A stretch of DNA of 64,000 nt from Tenodera sinensis (GCA_030765045.1 CM060963.1:116252735-116316734), one strand, 5' to 3'. Numbered from the stretch's first letter, positions 12,366-26,507 are shown. The notes: generated by a model not told the origin, from the sequence alone. Numbers and translations: made by a program.

Positions 12366-13560
12366 CTGTAGTTTTTAGAGATCTATTGATAACTCATGTA
12401 CATAAATACATTTACTGGTTTTGTTCTGGATATGATTCATTCTTCATGTAAGAATTATTGCAATCGAAAGAATTAAAAGAAGTTGTCTGCTCTATTGCTT
12501 TTGTTATGCAATAAAGCCTATTGCATAATACGAAACAACAGCAATCGAAATTTCTGTCTCATTAGAATTCATCGTGGACGTAGGGCAAGATTACAGACGA
12601 GTTTGATAATGGAGATCAAACGAAGGATAATCGGGAAAACCACGCACCTTCATGACGAAAACAATGTGCAAGACAAATTACATAACACATGGCGCGAAAA
12701 GTTTCCTTTTTGTTTTCTTTCTAGTAGCTTTGATCGCATATGTTTCCGCCTGGTGAAACACAAGAGCATCACGATACCGAATTTGCTCCGGCCACAGGAC
12801 CTTCCATGCCATGGTAAATAACTGGCAAATTGCTACGTTATCGGTTTTTTCAAGTGCCTCGGAGGTTAGAAGCAATGGAGTACACCACACTTCACCATCT
12901 GTATAGTAAATGGCTTCCATGATTGCGTTCCCTACATCTCACTCATATTTGCTTTTCGCTAAGACTATGTCGAAGTTAAGTGTAGATTCACTATGCTCCT
13001 CAGGAAATGTCTCCAGAGATTTGTTTTCCAATTTCTATAAAGGGATGCCTACCTGCCTACCCATGGGGATACTTTACACCAATCCATTGTAAAAGCTAAC
13101 GACTTATTTGCTAAAGCCGGGACATTATATATTTTGCTGCTTATGGAATTTTTTTCCTCAGCGTAACCGTTTATTAAATAATTATTACAATTAAAATTAT
13201 ACATATTCATATACTTATTATACAACCAGGACATTCTCTTAAAAAAAAGTAAATGCACTTCATGCGTACTCAACAATGATCTCTTAAGAGAAACTACGTT
13301 ACGTCTACTTTTAGATATTTTGCGCCTTATATTTCAATAGATCGCACGATAAAATAAATGCCCTTACAAATTTCACAAGACTTTAGGACCACTGAAATTC
13401 TCGTGTACCATTCCCTATTAAATTCATTTCACTTTCCAAGTTTGACTGTCCCGTGAATTAGGAATCAGACAGCTTTAATGGAAAGAGAAAACATTATTTT
13501 ATTAGCTCCATAATAATTGTTCTACGATCAAATTATCAAGGAATGCTTTACATTGTTGTA
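12366..13560. other. Non-coding stretch, nothing recognised
   Basis: A 112-codon frame at 12483-12821 and smaller ones overlap on both strands but have no motif, repeat relation or splice context that would support a gene. Confidence 0.45.
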
Positions 13561-13569
13561 TTTTGTAAG

Positions 13570-13648
13570 TTATCCCAAATGACCTCGTTGTCGACGGGCC
13601 GTTGAATTCCCCCCCCCCCTCCCTCACACACAGACACACACACACACA

Positions 13649-13718
<70 letters not shown>
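13570..13718 (+). repeat. LINE/SINE 3' terminus with microsatellite tail
   Basis: AATGACCTCGTTGTCGACGG at 13577-13596 closely matches the 3' terminus of the LINE fragment at 28181-28993, read on its own strand (AATGACCTAGTTGTCGATGG). Here it is followed by a C-run and a (CA)n array (13625-13718) in place of the ACTC tail. It is probably the end of a related element whose body is lost or unrecognisable. Confidence 0.5.
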
Positions 13719-13722
<4 letters not shown>

Positions 13723-14162
13723 CTATGCTTTCAGAAGTTAAGGGGATCTACCTAGGAGTTCAAATGTCAATATAACAAAGCGGTTCTGATAAACATATTT
13801 GTACTGCAAGGAGTATTTCATACTCTTCAAATATTGCGAAGTAAAAATGGAAAATAGCTTTTACCTGCAAAAATGCTTTATGAATTTTGTTGAAATGTGC
13901 ACAGTATTTAGATAGTTTAACCAACATTCCAAAATTCAAAATATTGAAACAAAATTGTAGAATATCAATAATCTCTCCTAGGTAGTGTTGAATTAAATAA
14001 TTACTTGCATTTTGAGCACATAAAATAAGTATCAACCTTTAATGTCTTTAATGTACTCCTGTATCTACTTAGGAACCAAACGATTCTTACTTTTGCTTCA
14101 ATTGTTACATTTTTTAAGCTTAAGGCCCTTAAATATGGCATGTCATGTCTTACGGATGAATA

Positions 14163-14340
14163 ACTTAGTCAAATGATGGTCAAATGAGCCCGGGGTTCGT
14201 TGAGCTTAAAGTTACCCAACATTCGCCTTCTCAGCAAAAGGGAAAACCCGAAGAAACAAAAGCTTATCTATGTAACTCACCCTAAGCGAGATTCGAACTC
14301 CGAACTTTTTAAATGAATTGTTTATGGCGTGTTTGCTGCA
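14163..14340 (-). mobile_element. tRNA-derived SINE, minus strand
   Basis: The minus strand shows a B-box-like AGTTCGAATCTC (about 14286-14297), then a body with CGGGTTTTCCC and GAAGGCGAATGTTGGGTA. The last block resembles 'GGCGAATGCTGGG' of the SINE at 38380-38825, suggesting a shared body module. It lies directly beside a Rep-A copy. Edges are approximate. Confidence 0.5.
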
Positions 14341-14350
14341 ACAAAGACAC

Positions 14351-14846
<496 letters not shown>

Positions 14847-15714
14847 GTGGTATTTCTTCTAGTTATTTATGTTTGGAACTTCAGACGCTGGAGGTATCTA
14901 CTACGCTTGTAAGTGCTTCACATTTACAGAAAGCTCTTAGTGTTCCTCTTCTGCCGCGCCTCTTTCGCTCACAGTTTAAGGGATAGAATGGTATTAGTGC
15001 GGCACTGGAACGGTATTTTGCATGGAATTAATTAGGTCCAGCAATAATTCAACTCATTTCACGCAGGAATAAACTTCGGTTTTGAAGGCGACGCGACGCC
15101 ACGTCTTATACATCTAAATGAGTTTTCAAAAGTTGCTCTTAGACTAAGAGGTAGAAGATATTTTCTCGCCACGGAGGGCGCCAGTGTGAATAAAATATGA
15201 TGCAACTTTTAATCCCACGTTTGAGGTAAGCCTCCAGCTGCCGCTCTTTCCCCACTGTACACCATAACGGCAACAACTTAGCAAAGAATGGGAACCTTGT
15301 TTCACCGTCTGAATTAAGATGTGCTTCAACTTTTTCATTATACCTATACAACTTCCAGATTTAAACTAAAATAGGAAAACCAATGAGCTTAGACGAATAA
15401 ACTATTGCAAATATCACTCTAATTCGCTCCTATTAAACAGTTCGATTCTTGTTTCTCTCTCTTCCTCTCTCTAAGCAAGAGTAACTTCCACATTCCAAAG
15501 CCAGCCCCTATATTCCTCTATATTCCTTATATTTTCGGATTATTTTTCTGTCTGGCATTTATTTGGAACCTTGTTCCTGTTTTTTGTTTATTACTCTTAC
15601 TATTGCACCTCGTAGCATCAATTTCTTCTCCTCCAGAGCCTTTCTAGTTTATTCTTCCTCTGTCCATTTAGAAAAAAAATCTTCGTTACGTTGCTTACCA
15701 ATTAGGGGACTATT

Positions 15715-16455
15715 TTATTCGTCCAAAAATTTCGATGTTGATGGTTCACCGGAATTGTGTTTTGAAGCCGTCTAAATCCATAAAAGGGATTTTAGAAAAC
15801 GGTCCGCGCGCGCGTGTGTGCGTGCGCGCCTGTGTTAACAGCATAGTTCGAAAACAAGAACTCGGTTGAAAACCAAAGTTGGTATTTGAGTTTAATAACT
15901 TTCAAGGATGCAACATGAAGATTTTGAAGATTTTTTCACCCTAAACTCCCCTTTACATTGAAAATTTTTCAAAAATACTTATGTACTCAAAAATGGTTGA
16001 CAAGATTTTGATTTTATGGCAAATGACATGTATATTTTGAATTCTCTGGACATAACCCATGTAGTCACATTTACTGTTGATGACATTTCATAATTGGTAA
16101 ACCGTACCAAGTAGACTAGATCTTACTTCTCGTTGAAACATACAAGTTATGTTCATTTTTTAGCGTCAACTATTTTGCAGATATTCCTTCTTATTTGTTC
16201 AGTTTTGCAATGCTTAAATTTTTTTTCAAATGGAAGATCGTTATTGTCTGTATGTCCTGGTCGTACAAAAAGAACGGAATTTCAAATCCTTCACAGGCTT
16301 TAAAATATTTGATTATCAGTCAAAACCTTCTGTATTTCCTAATTTTCCTTGCACCTACAAGCAAATAAGCTATAAGTTTCTGCAAATGTTTATCTCGACT
16401 AACAGGAAGAAGATATAGGAATAAGCGTTTGTGAGAATAGTCAGTTGCACACACA
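15715..16455 (+). repeat. Rep-A copy 3
   Basis: Plus-strand copy with the family order: CGATGTTGATGGTTCACCGG, a GC/GT microsatellite at 15803-15835, AACTTTCAAGGATGCAACAT, CACCCTAAACTCCCCTTTAC, TTTTGCAGATATTCC, and CCTTGCACCTACAAG. The family 3' terminus is degraded. The stretch 14847-15714 just before it has no recognised gene. Confidence 0.65.
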
Positions 16456-17429
16456 AAACTTTTTCTAAAAATAATTTTTGTTCCTATATATACGGTCAAT
16501 ATAAGCAACATCTTTCATTAAAAAAGTAATAAATACACAACTTTCTTATTTCAGCTCTCTTGTAAGATTGTAATTCTGTTGCTTGTTATGATTTATCTTT
16601 TATTATCTTCATGAAAGCAGCAAAAACGGACCGAGCACCAACATCCGGTACTTGTCTGTAACTTAATACAATCATCGAATGCAAGAAAGGAGACATAATT
16701 CAGTCAACAGTTATTACAAAACATGCAGTGTTAAAAACATCATTACTCATTGGTGAAACAGCTATATAAAAAGTGAACACAAGCAAGCGTCTACACTGCA
16801 ACACAATGAGCAGTTCGTGACTCGAGGACGATAAGTGAGGAGCAAGTTTTGGGTTCCTGGATTATTAATGATCCTGGCTGTGCTACGAACTTGTATATAG
16901 CGCGTTAAATTAATTTCAACACATTAATCTCGGCCCCTTTTAAAGCCGTTTTACAACATTCCGTACTTGCCACTGTGCAAGTGTTTCTTTTCTCTGTAAG
17001 GAAATTACCTCGTATTAATTTTGCTCCGTTTTCTCTCTTGCTCCGGAGATTCAGGATAGTCCTTTAAGACTGAAATGTAGCGTCATTCAACTGCATTTCA
17101 TCGAGTTCCTCTACAACAACAAGACACATACATACACGACACAGTAGGATTTTGTCTGCTGTAGTAACTACTATATAATGGGTGTTTTCAGCTCACTATT
17201 GTTTAAATTTTCATTTAGCTTTGCAGTGTTGCTCTATTCAGTCACTCCGTCGTCACAAACATATTTAAGAATTTGAGCAAAGTGAACTTTATTATAGAAT
17301 GTGTGAAGTCCTGCACACGTACAAGCAAACATAGGTAACTGTTAAATATTACTCCAAGTAGCGATTAGACAGCACCAACCTGATGCTTCAACTATTTTAG
17401 TACAGCTACAAGGTAATAATGCAAGCAAC

Positions 17430-17611
17430 TGCTTCTCTGGTCTAGTGATTAGCGTGCTAACTTTCAAATCCAGACGTCCCGGGTTCTATACCCGGCTGGA
17501 ACATGGCGATTTTTCTTTAGCCAAGATTATTCTGTGTCCTTCATATTTGAAAGTGTAGTGAGAGTATAAATATGTGTGTGAATTCAATATTTATAAACAA
17601 AAAAAAAAAAA
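17430..17611 (+). mobile_element. tRNA-derived SINE with A-tail
   Basis: A-box-like TGGTCTAGTGATTAGC (17439-17454) and B-box-like GGGTTCTATACCC (about 17482-17494) are followed by an unrelated ~95-bp body and an A-run at 17598-17613. Probable target duplications are AATGCAAGCAAC (17418-17429) and AATGTAAACAAA (17612-17623), with three mismatches, so the insertion is not young. It lacks the acceptor-stem pairing expected of a working tRNA. Confidence 0.65.
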
Positions 17612-17623
17612 AATGTAAACAAA

Positions 17624-18060
17624 CCCAAAGTAAAACGAAAGAATGATTGTCGTGGAGTAATTTTTCGAAGGAAAAGTCGCCGGTATGAGGTGAGATGCTA
17701 ACGGCGCCACCTGTGGTGCCGTCTGTAGGATGAGCGGGTGCTAAACACTCCTATTAAACTTTAACTCGATTGAATATAGACAGGTATACTACTGTTGTCA
17801 GCGCGTAACAAATACGCCTACATATGAGTTCCAGTGACGAACTTAGGCACTCATAGATGTGAAGCCTAGATGTTGTCCACTACCATGAAGACACTGGATA
17901 TAGCAACTGGCCGGGAGGACTCGGGGCGCTGACCACGTGCCAGCCTCCAGTACTGCACCCCTCCAATGACGCCTATAGTGGAAAGAGGTGGGGGACGCAG
18001 CGGCTGGGCGGCAAGCCTTGGCCCTTCATGGGCTGTTGCGCTAAGAGTTTAGTTTTATAT
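17624..18060. repeat. GC-rich tract, probably an old repeat
   Basis: Two GC-rich blocks stand out from the AT-rich surroundings: one around GGCGCCACCTGTGGTGCCG (17704-17722) and one at about 17830-18040. They have no open frame of note. The base composition suggests transposon remnants, but I cannot name the family. Confidence 0.3.
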
Positions 18061-20229
18061 AATTTTAATAGTAAAACGAAAGGGACAGCTAAAGTAGTTT
18101 GGAACTTATGAGAGAAAAACTAAGTTCAGAAATATCAAAGATCCATTTTTAAATCCTATTATCTCACAAAATTATGGATACAAACAACTGGCAGAGTAAA
18201 GTGACAGAGTAAGGAATTTTAATTTTATTTTGGTTGTATTACTTTTTCGACATATAATCCTAAAATCTCCAATGTATTTTATTTTCTCTTCTAAAGTCTG
18301 AGCCAAAAACATCTGCATTATAAACTATAAAACTAGCGGGAGCAAAATTGAACATATTCTCAAGAGTACCAGGCAGTGAATATCAGTCGCTTTCAGAAAT
18401 ATACATAAAGTGCGCCAAATGCCAATAATGCAGATCTTATTGGAGCAAGGTGGCTTCCAAATTGTAATACAGCTGGGCCCCTTATGGGACACAGAGAATT
18501 TTAAATCCTCAGAATTTCAAATAGAACCATTCTATAATCCGGCCCCTTCAACGAAATAAAAAAGGTTTTATTAAAACATTTCTTTCCTAAAATTAATTGT
18601 TCGGCTGTTATAGAATTTTTCCTTTGAAGTTATATCTGATCAACTCGAGAAGAAAATTAAATTTCAAATGAAACCACATGGTTACTCTTATTTTGAAGCT
18701 ACCTGAACTTTCAAAATATAAAAATGTATGTGGTTGTCTTACACTATATACATTTGAGAATAAAAATTGTTGGGAGTTAGCTGGCCTAAGGTAACAAAAT
18801 TTATACCGTTTATTCAATAAATGCTTTGATATCCTGATGATACAAGATTTCTAAACAACTTCATATTTTTTCTCAATAGACTTTTTAAAAAAGGTCTATA
18901 AATGCAATTTAAAAAACCCATATTACTAGTTAGAGACAATCCTGCCACAATATTGTTTACAGATCTTCCAAGCTTAAGATACGCTAAGTACTTAATGATA
19001 AAAAATATGAGCGGATTGGTTCTTTTTATCCAGTAAAATCTCAGCTACAAAATGTTGTGTATAGAACGAAAGATTATTCCACTTAAATATACAAATTTCA
19101 TTTTGTAAACTTTAGTATGTTGCAGAAACATTATCCTGGGCAAATGTTTGTGCAGATATAAAGTTAATATCCATGGTGATTATGGTATTTAAAACGGGCA
19201 TGCCTAGCAGACACAATTTTTAAATTTCCATTTAAAGGGCTTAAATATTAAGAATACCCATATTGTAATATATCATTGAATTCATAAAATCTCTTAGATT
19301 TTTATAAGACACAAAATAAACCATCGATCTTTTTGTGTTATTCACACCTAATACTATTAAAGTGATCACTCGGTATTTATTGACTTGTTCTTTAGTACTC
19401 TTTTCTTCTGCTATACTTTCATGATAACAGCTCAACAATTCACTTTAGAAAAAATACGGCTTTAATGAAAGTTGCCTAGTTTGTTGAGGGGAACTAGAAT
19501 ACAAGAAGTATCATGGTTCCATTTAAATTGTGAGATTGAGGATCCCCCCTCCCCTATGACCAATAAGGGAGAAATAGTTCCCTTATCACAGATTGGAAGG
19601 CTCGTTGCTTGAGTAAGTTTTAGAATTCTTGGTGTTTGGGTTTCTCAGATATATTCATTCACCTGTAACACTTGACGGGGGCCACACTGAAGGTGCCGGA
19701 GAGACGTCAATGGCTGTTTAGTTTGCCAGGAGAGTCACATGTACAACTGAAGAATTCCACTGCTTCACTGTAAATTCTTTAGCACGTCCTGAATCCCTTG
19801 GGATATGTTCTACCAAAGGCAGAGGAATGTTAGTTGCTGTGGAACCTCAAAGGCCTGCATTCCAATAAGTTTCTTACAAGCGAATTCCATTAATCACTGT
19901 GATGTTAAAAAGAGTGGGAGGAGACCCTTGTCAATGTTTCATTCCGTGCAGTTCTGCATGGTAAACGGATTCCTCTGTATCAACAAAGTAGCTACTCCTC
20001 GTAAATGTTAAAAACCTAACACACCTTCAGCGTATTTCGTTTCTCTCCACTGTCACAACATTACAATCTTCAACGCCAAAAATAGACTGTGTTAATAGTG
20101 GGTGCAAGTAGTGTCTAATATTTGTAGACAAATAATACGGTGACCACCCTAAACATTGGCATGTTACATACTCGTGACCTGTTTTACTCACTCTTATGAA
20201 AGTTACTGTTCAATCTACTTCTTGATAAT
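18061..20229. other. AT-rich non-coding stretch, nothing recognised
   Basis: Stop codons are dense in all frames. No inverted repeats, tRNA-like boxes or microsatellites of note were seen. Confidence 0.45.
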
Positions 20230-20900
20230 CGATATAAACCTTCACTGCACATTTATATATTTCATTTTAGCTAGAAGGATACAGAAGGTAATGCGAAACA
20301 TGTTTTACAGAGCGTGTAGCTATGTGATGACTTTCAATTTCCATTTTCTTTGCATCACCGCGAGAAGAAAAAATCAAACCAATAATAATCATCATATTCT
20401 GTAAGCCTCTGTTTAAAAAGATTATTGTTTAACATTACAAGTACCTACTAACATTGTATCCAGTTTCAGCCAAAAGTAGACACTGAGGACCTTAGCTTTT
20501 GGTATCTTTAACTATTATTTTCTTCCTCTCAACAAAAAAGTGATATATTTACGATGTTACAGAATACCTATAATGCATATCAACTGGTTCCCCCTTTTAA
20601 CAAGTTGTTAAAGGTTAACCAGATATTACAGAATAGGTGTTAATATCTTGGAAATGACTTAACCTCCTCCCCCCACTCAAAAAATAATTGAAAAATAATC
20701 TCTTTAAGAAGATCCATATTTTTGGTGCAGAGATTTTCTCTACATCTTATGGTTTACCAACTACACAAGTATTATGAAAATAGAAAATGTCATTTGCAGA
20801 ATATTTAAAATATACATTTTAACATGAAATATCTTAGGCCAATAACCGTTTTTGAAAAAAAAAATAATCAAAATATATCATTTGTCAAAGATGTTTAACT
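20230..20900 (-). repeat. Rep-A copy, strongly degraded
   Basis: GTAGCTATGTGATGACTTTC at 20317-20336 matches GTAGCTATGTGATGACTTTG in the Rep-A copy at 42010-43258. The stretch around 20700-20800 (ATGGTTTACCAACTA) resembles the next family block in the same orientation. The intervening sequence does not align by eye, so this is one old copy or two fragments. Confidence 0.4.
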
Positions 20901-21345
20901 TAAATACCATTTAGTAACTAACCCACTATCCTTTCCTAGAAAAATGTTTGTCTACCTTTGATTGTTTCAAAACTGGTTCTATTTCTAGTGAATTGCACAT
21001 TGTGAAAATCTAATAAACTTAATACATTTTGACTATAAATGATTTGCAGCCCAAATTTAAGACCATTGAAATACAAATTTCTTTAAACAACAGGATACCA
21101 GGTTGAATTTTCTGAGAATGGCCTTTGAGATGGTTTTCAATGAATCTTGTATAATTTCACTTAAAACTTGTAGATTTTCATAAAACACGCAATTTATTTC
21201 AAAGAATTGTTATGATAAGAGTCACCTTCTAGAGATTCGTTATTGGTTTGAGTTTGTCAACATAATTATCACATTTTGAAGTGGTCACCGATTAGATGTT
21301 TCAATGCCAGTATTTGAAGATTTGACTATTGCTTCAAACATCTGT

Positions 21346-21500
21346 AGATGCCGCAGTTGATTAGGCGCTGAATTACGTATTGAACCTAGGGTTGGTGATT
21401 CAAACCCGGACCAGACCGATGGATACTTAAAAGCGTTAGCCCCATGTCAGTGTCTTTACCGCCATGTAAATGAACTCCTGCGGGACAATTAGCCAAGCAA
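21346..21500 (+). mobile_element. tRNA-derived SINE (type 1), old copy
   Basis: The tRNA-like head has ATGCCGCAGTTGATTAGGCG (A box) and GATTCAAACCC (B box). It is followed by CATGTAAATGAACTCCTGCG, which matches the body of the better copy at 49614-49862 (on its strand CATGTAAAATAACTTCTGAG). The far 3' part is not defined. Confidence 0.6.
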
Positions 21501-22078
21501 ACTCCACACCTAACACCACTGTTTACTATACTACTGATTACTGTATGAATCCACAGAACAGCACACATATAGTTACAACTTCCAATTTCCGGTGAAATCA
21601 ACAGCAACGGGAAGACAACTGCGCAGCTGCGACCATTCCTCATTTCGTTATCCCGTCCCTGCTCTGCCGTCAAATCTTCTTCCCACAATTTAACAAGGTT
21701 AAAAACGCGGTGGTCCTCAGTCCTTCTACATTTTCTTGCACATTGTGCTGTAAAAATGTACTCCTTTCAATTGCATTCATGACTTTATGTTCATCTTCTG
21801 TTTTCTAATACGGTATGGTCAGCAATGCTACATGAAATCTCCATACCTGCGCCTCTTATCTTGTTTCGCTTTTCGTTAGTTTTCAAGCATTGCTAGCGAA
21901 GATTAGACAAATAAGGTTAATTGCTATGAGGATAATACGGCTTAAGGTCGGAGCTCTGTATATATTTCATGTTCGTTATAATCTTATTTCACCGTACATG
22001 AATACTTCTTATTCTTTTATTTGCCTTTGTATATTTATTTTGGTACACTCGATTTTTACCTTCTTTACTACATATACT

Positions 22079-22816
22079 AAGCGAAGTATTGTACTGAAGC
22101 CAACATTTTTATATCGCGCGCGCGTGTGTGTGTGTGTGTGCGCCTGACTGTCAACACATAAACTCAAACACGAAAAGTCGGTTAAAACTAAAGTTGGTAT
22201 TTATGTTTAATATCTTTCAAGGATGCGACACGAAGATTTTGAAGAAAATTCGTCCACTCTATCCTTAACAACAGTTCTTCTCAAAAATGTTTCTAAGATT
22301 TTGATTAAACTACCATATCTATAAGGTATATTTATGAAAAATGAAATGTAAATTTTTAATGTTCTAGCTAAAGTCCTGTTTACTCTTGATGACTTTTGCA
22401 TAACTGGTAAAACAGGGCAACTCATAGAATACAAAACTGTAGTTCTCGTTAAAACATACAAGTTAGGTCCAAATGCATCTTTCTTTTTAGAATGAACAAT
22501 TTTGGAGATATTCCATGTTAATTGTGTGAGTTTTGCAATATTAAACTTTTCTCAAATGCAGAGTCATTATTCATCTTTTTATTTGTTGGCCGTGCAAAGA
22601 GAAAAGAATTTTAAAGCTTTAAAAGATTTCAAAGAAGTCGCTCAAAGCCTACTGTATTCCTATATTCCCCTTGCACCTGCAAGAAAATCAGCAACAAGAT
22701 AATTTGTGCAAATGCTTATCTCAACTAACACGAAGAAGATGTAGGAATAAGAGTTTGTAAGAATAGTTAGTACAAGAGTAGAGAAAGTCATGTGAGTGCA
22801 ACACATCAGATTTTTT
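22079..22816 (+). repeat. Rep-A copy 4, nearly complete
   Basis: Starts in the family's GAAGTATTGTACT block and has a CG/TG microsatellite at the fixed internal site (22116-22141). It continues through the AAACACGAAAAGTCGGTTAA, TTTCAAGGATGCGACACGAA and TTGCACCTGCAAG blocks and ends with AGTAGAGAAAGTCATGTGAG and GCAACACATCAGATTTTTT. The first ~40 bp of the family are missing. 21500-22078 before it has no recognised gene. Confidence 0.75.
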
Positions 22817-23376
22817 ACACTCTGAATTAGTACTACTCAAAGACCAATATATATTGAGTATATATTGCTCCGAATAAATAACGTACGAAGTTAACAATAT
22901 GAATGTTCCAGAAATAATACAAAGCAATTAGAGACTCATACTTCACTTCAGTAATGAATGTTCTTAGTTTATATCAGTGTGGAATGCTGTTATAGGAGAT
23001 AAAGAAAAACAAAATGAATATGTTAAATAAATAAATATATTAAATAAATAAAGGTGCACCCATACCTATGACTTTAGGAACTTGAGTCTCTCGGTATGTT
23101 TTAAAATTCAGTTATGTTGGACTGCAAATTACGGTGCTAACTTCTGGATGTTTAGAGTAGCTGTACTGCCAACAGGGCAGTGAATTCACAAAGCCTGGGG
23201 ATTGTTTACTCCAACGCCCTGAAATTTTTTGCGTATCGAATAAATAAAGCTAGATCAAAGGATGCGCGCACAAACAAACCTCTGGCGACCCGTATGGTAA
23301 ACCTACATAAATCAATAAAAGGTGTGCTTTTTATTTTAATACGTCACTATACACTCTTACTTTTAGCTTTACTGTT

Positions 23377-23450
23377 CTCGTAGCTCAGTGGGTAGAGTAC
23401 TTGGCGGCTGTTCCAAGGGTCCTTGTTTTAGTTTCGGTAAAGCTCGAGAA
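23377..23450 (+). repeat. tRNA-like sequence, decayed
   Basis: TCGTAGCTCAGTGGGTAGAG (23381-23400) is a good tRNA D-arm/A-box, but the expected T-arm reads TTGTTTTAGTTTC, so the B box is lost. This is most likely the head of a dead SINE or a tRNA pseudogene. The surrounding 22817-24679 has nothing else I can name. Confidence 0.45.
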
Positions 23451-24404
23451 ACTTTACTTTGACTTGGCTGAAATCAACCAATCATGTGCATAACAATGTC
23501 ACATTTCATTCACGAAAAATTATCAAATTTCACTATCAGCTCCTCTGAATTTTAACTATCACCTCTTCTGCTTTTTGTATGGTATGATCAGCTTAGAGAA
23601 TCTAGCTGTACTGTGCTACAGATGCGCAACAGTTTGGGTAATCTGACGCAAGAGAGCCTCTTTAAAATGCCAAAACTGGCTGACTCGCTTCGGTGATGCA
23701 TTTAATACTTATATAGGTGCAATAATTCGAAGGGGAAAACCCCAGGACGCAGAATACAACAGGAAATATGTTTGGATTCAGTTTGGCACATTTTGTGTTG
23801 AATGAAATTAGAAATTAACAGCGGATGCTCAGACTACTGATATTGCCAACATCTTAAAAATTTGTAGCGCCAATATGATCATCTTGTTGGCCGTGCTGAT
23901 GTATGCATGTCTATTTCATTCTCCTTTAAGAGGTTAGTAATCACAATACAACATTCAAATAATATTTCATTGACTATATCATCCTTAAAGTCGAGAAATA
24001 ATCTTAATAAATGCACCTCATGACAGTCAAATTCTCTATATAACACTCGTGTCATTACTTATGACAAAGATGATTCTTGATATATCCGCACTCTGCAGTA
24101 TGAATAAGAGTGTTTTAATATGTATTCCTGTTATTTAAAAATCAGTTTGTATCAGGACTGTCACTGAGCAGATGTATGAATACATGTTCCACGTCATAAG
24201 ATGTGATACATTTATCATCATAGTGAACATAAGATGTATCCCCTAGGGTTAAATAGTAAAGGACGCTTTTCCTTTGTATAATAGAGAAACATTGATGTGA
24301 CTAAACAGTTTAATTTTATGTACTTTCTATAATTATTATTTCCAAAGCTTATTTTTCTATCCACTTCACGTGAGCTATAGGGGAAACTAAATCCATAGTC
24401 AGAT

Positions 24405-24470
24405 ATTTAACAGCGGGTAGCCCTATGTCGGTCTTTCCATTAGCGTGAGAAATAACTGAACAATGGACAA
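24405..24470 (+). repeat. Possible SINE type 1 body fragment
   Basis: GGGTAGCCCTATGTCGGTCT followed by TTCCATTAGCGTGAGAAATA resembles 'GTTAGCCCCATGTCAGTGTC...' of the SINE at 21346-21500. No head, tail or target duplication was seen. Confidence 0.3.
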
Positions 24471-24679
24471 CTTTGTTAAAAAATGCAAAGCAATAATAAC
24501 AAATGTCTCAGAAATAGTTGATGCCATGAAAAAGGTTGCTCATTTAAGCTGGGTGCATTAAATAAACCTGGTTTTGTGTAGTAAGATTTGGTCATCTCTT
24601 ATTGTTACTCTAATTCAAAATTATACAGACTTCAATGGAAATAAAGAATTCTCCACAGGCTATTCGCAGAGCTGCTTTT

Positions 24680-24988
24680 GATAAAATCAAAAACAACGAA
24701 ATTTTCATCCATTCAAAGGTTAGTCTTGTGTGGGGTATAATTTTTGTAGAGAATTTTTGGAAAATACTGAACTTAAATACGAAGATTTGAATAATTCTTC
24801 CGACTTTTCGTTCTTGAGTGCTGCTGTTCCCACAGACACGTCGCTTTATTAAAACGCTGATTTTTTGGATTTAGGGAGCCTCAAAATACCTAGTTTCGGT
24901 GAATCTCAATATTAACTTTTTTGGTAGAACCCAAAACTTCCTGTGTCTACTATAAATAGGTACTAGAAAAAGTAAAAGGGTAATGGGT
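24680..24988 (-). repeat. Rep-A copy, old, 5' part only
   Basis: In minus orientation it has the family 5' terminus (AAAAAGTAAAAGGG at 24966-24979), the CAAAACTTCCTGTG block, the TTTCGGTGAATCTC block and CGACTTTTCGTTCTTGAG. It lacks the family 3' half and has no microsatellite expansion. Confidence 0.6.
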
Positions 24989-25244
24989 AGAAGCTTCCGT
25001 ATCTCCTTTTGGCCTATTCTTGTGGTGCGTGATACATCATAGGAGAAACCCTTTGCATACGTCACCCAAATGCACGCTTCATTTGTTATGAGAGCGTACG
25101 TATCCCAGAGGAATATGTCATACATTGCAGAGATATATTGCATCCACTTTATCAGCTCTGGAGCAAAAAATACATTAATTAATTGATCAATTAATGTTTA
25201 CGTGTAAGTTAATGAAAGCAGCATATTGGGAGTGATCTAGGGCC

Positions 25245-25440
25245 GCTACTTCTCCATCAAGTAGCTCCTCAAGCCCACCCCCCCACCCCCCCCCCCCCCG
25301 CCTCAGGACCCAACGAGGCTGAGTGCACCCAGTGCCAGACCTCCAAGCGGAGGAAAAATCCTCATGCTGGTACCAGAGATGGAACCTGGGTCCTCCGCGC
25401 TAGAGGCAGTCATTCATACCCTGATGTTTATGATGAGTAA
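25245..25440 (-). mobile_element. tRNA-derived SINE-like element with a C/G homopolymer
   Basis: The minus strand shows a B-box-like AGGTTCCATCTCTGG (about 25374-25388) with a downstream GC-rich body. The body is interrupted by a long C-run on the plus strand (25274-25299), where sequencing errors are likely. No tail or target duplication was defined. Confidence 0.45.
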
Positions 25441-26505
25441 ATTATTTTCCAATTCAGTTAAACAACTGAGCGCTGCATTTGTCTCAGAAACATTTGCACT
25501 GTTAGCCACTATTATATGACACCGTTGCAGTTTTATTTGCTGCAAATATTTTTATTCGGTTAACTACTTGAGTGCTACGGAAGTAAACAATGTGATTAGT
25601 TTATGCGCATTTGTTTCTACAGGCTCTACTAGCGATATATTTCACGCTGATTTCACTCTTGTTAAAGTCGCTAAACTGTTCATTTCCTATGGAAAATAAA
25701 TATAAAATTAAGTATTAAACTGGTACGATGTGCAAAGCTTCAAACCATTATCCAGTAACATAGCAAAAGCTGTTCTAAAATTTAACTGTTACAAAACAGG
25801 CAAGATGCACACTTTGCAGAAAAGGAGTTAATTAGGAGTTTCGTGAAGAAAATGGAGCAGCAGCAGCAAGCAGCAAGAGAAAGGAACAGAGCAACTGATG
25901 TAAATATTGGAGGAGACAGAATTTAACTGTATTTAACAATGAGAAAATGAAGGATGGAGCGAATTAAAAGTGGTTAACTTTTGCCCTCGTATATTTGCTA
26001 GATCCACTTCATTTCCATACTCACACAGCAGAAGTCTGTAGTTTAAACCTCCAGCATATTAACCAAACGGAAACAGTGGGTTTCAAAATGCATTGCGGGT
26101 TTTATTTCTTTGTATCATTTCAATCCAAGGCTAGTTTTTAATACATCACACTTATATTTTGTAAACCGAGAAGTGTGCTCAGTTTAGCGTGTTTAATTTG
26201 AGAGATACATAGTTTTTACGTAACATATTCATTCCAAAGTCTTGTTTAATGGAACCAAAACGGTATTCCTTAACTATGGCTAATATTGCTATACTTGGTG
26301 ATTTGCGTTAGTCATTTTCATATCCCTAATAACTAAGCGCCAATTAAATTGAAAACCAATCTGCGTGTACATGCTTACTTAGGGCTCTGCAGAGTGTTTT
26401 TATGGTAGTTGATACTACATGTCTTATGTGTGCAATAAATAAATATGTAGTAATAGTAACAGTGATACAATTAATAGTAATAATGATGATTAACAAGAAT
26501 AGTAG

Positions 26506-26507
<2 letters not shown>
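25441..26507. other. AT-rich non-coding stretch, nothing recognised
   Basis: No gene or repeat could be supported. A short AGCAGCAGCAAGCAGC run occurs near 25856-25872. Confidence 0.45.

Noticed and set aside
23377..23450. Candidate functional tRNA gene
   Set aside because: The D arm is good, but the T-arm/B box is lost and the acceptor stem does not pair.
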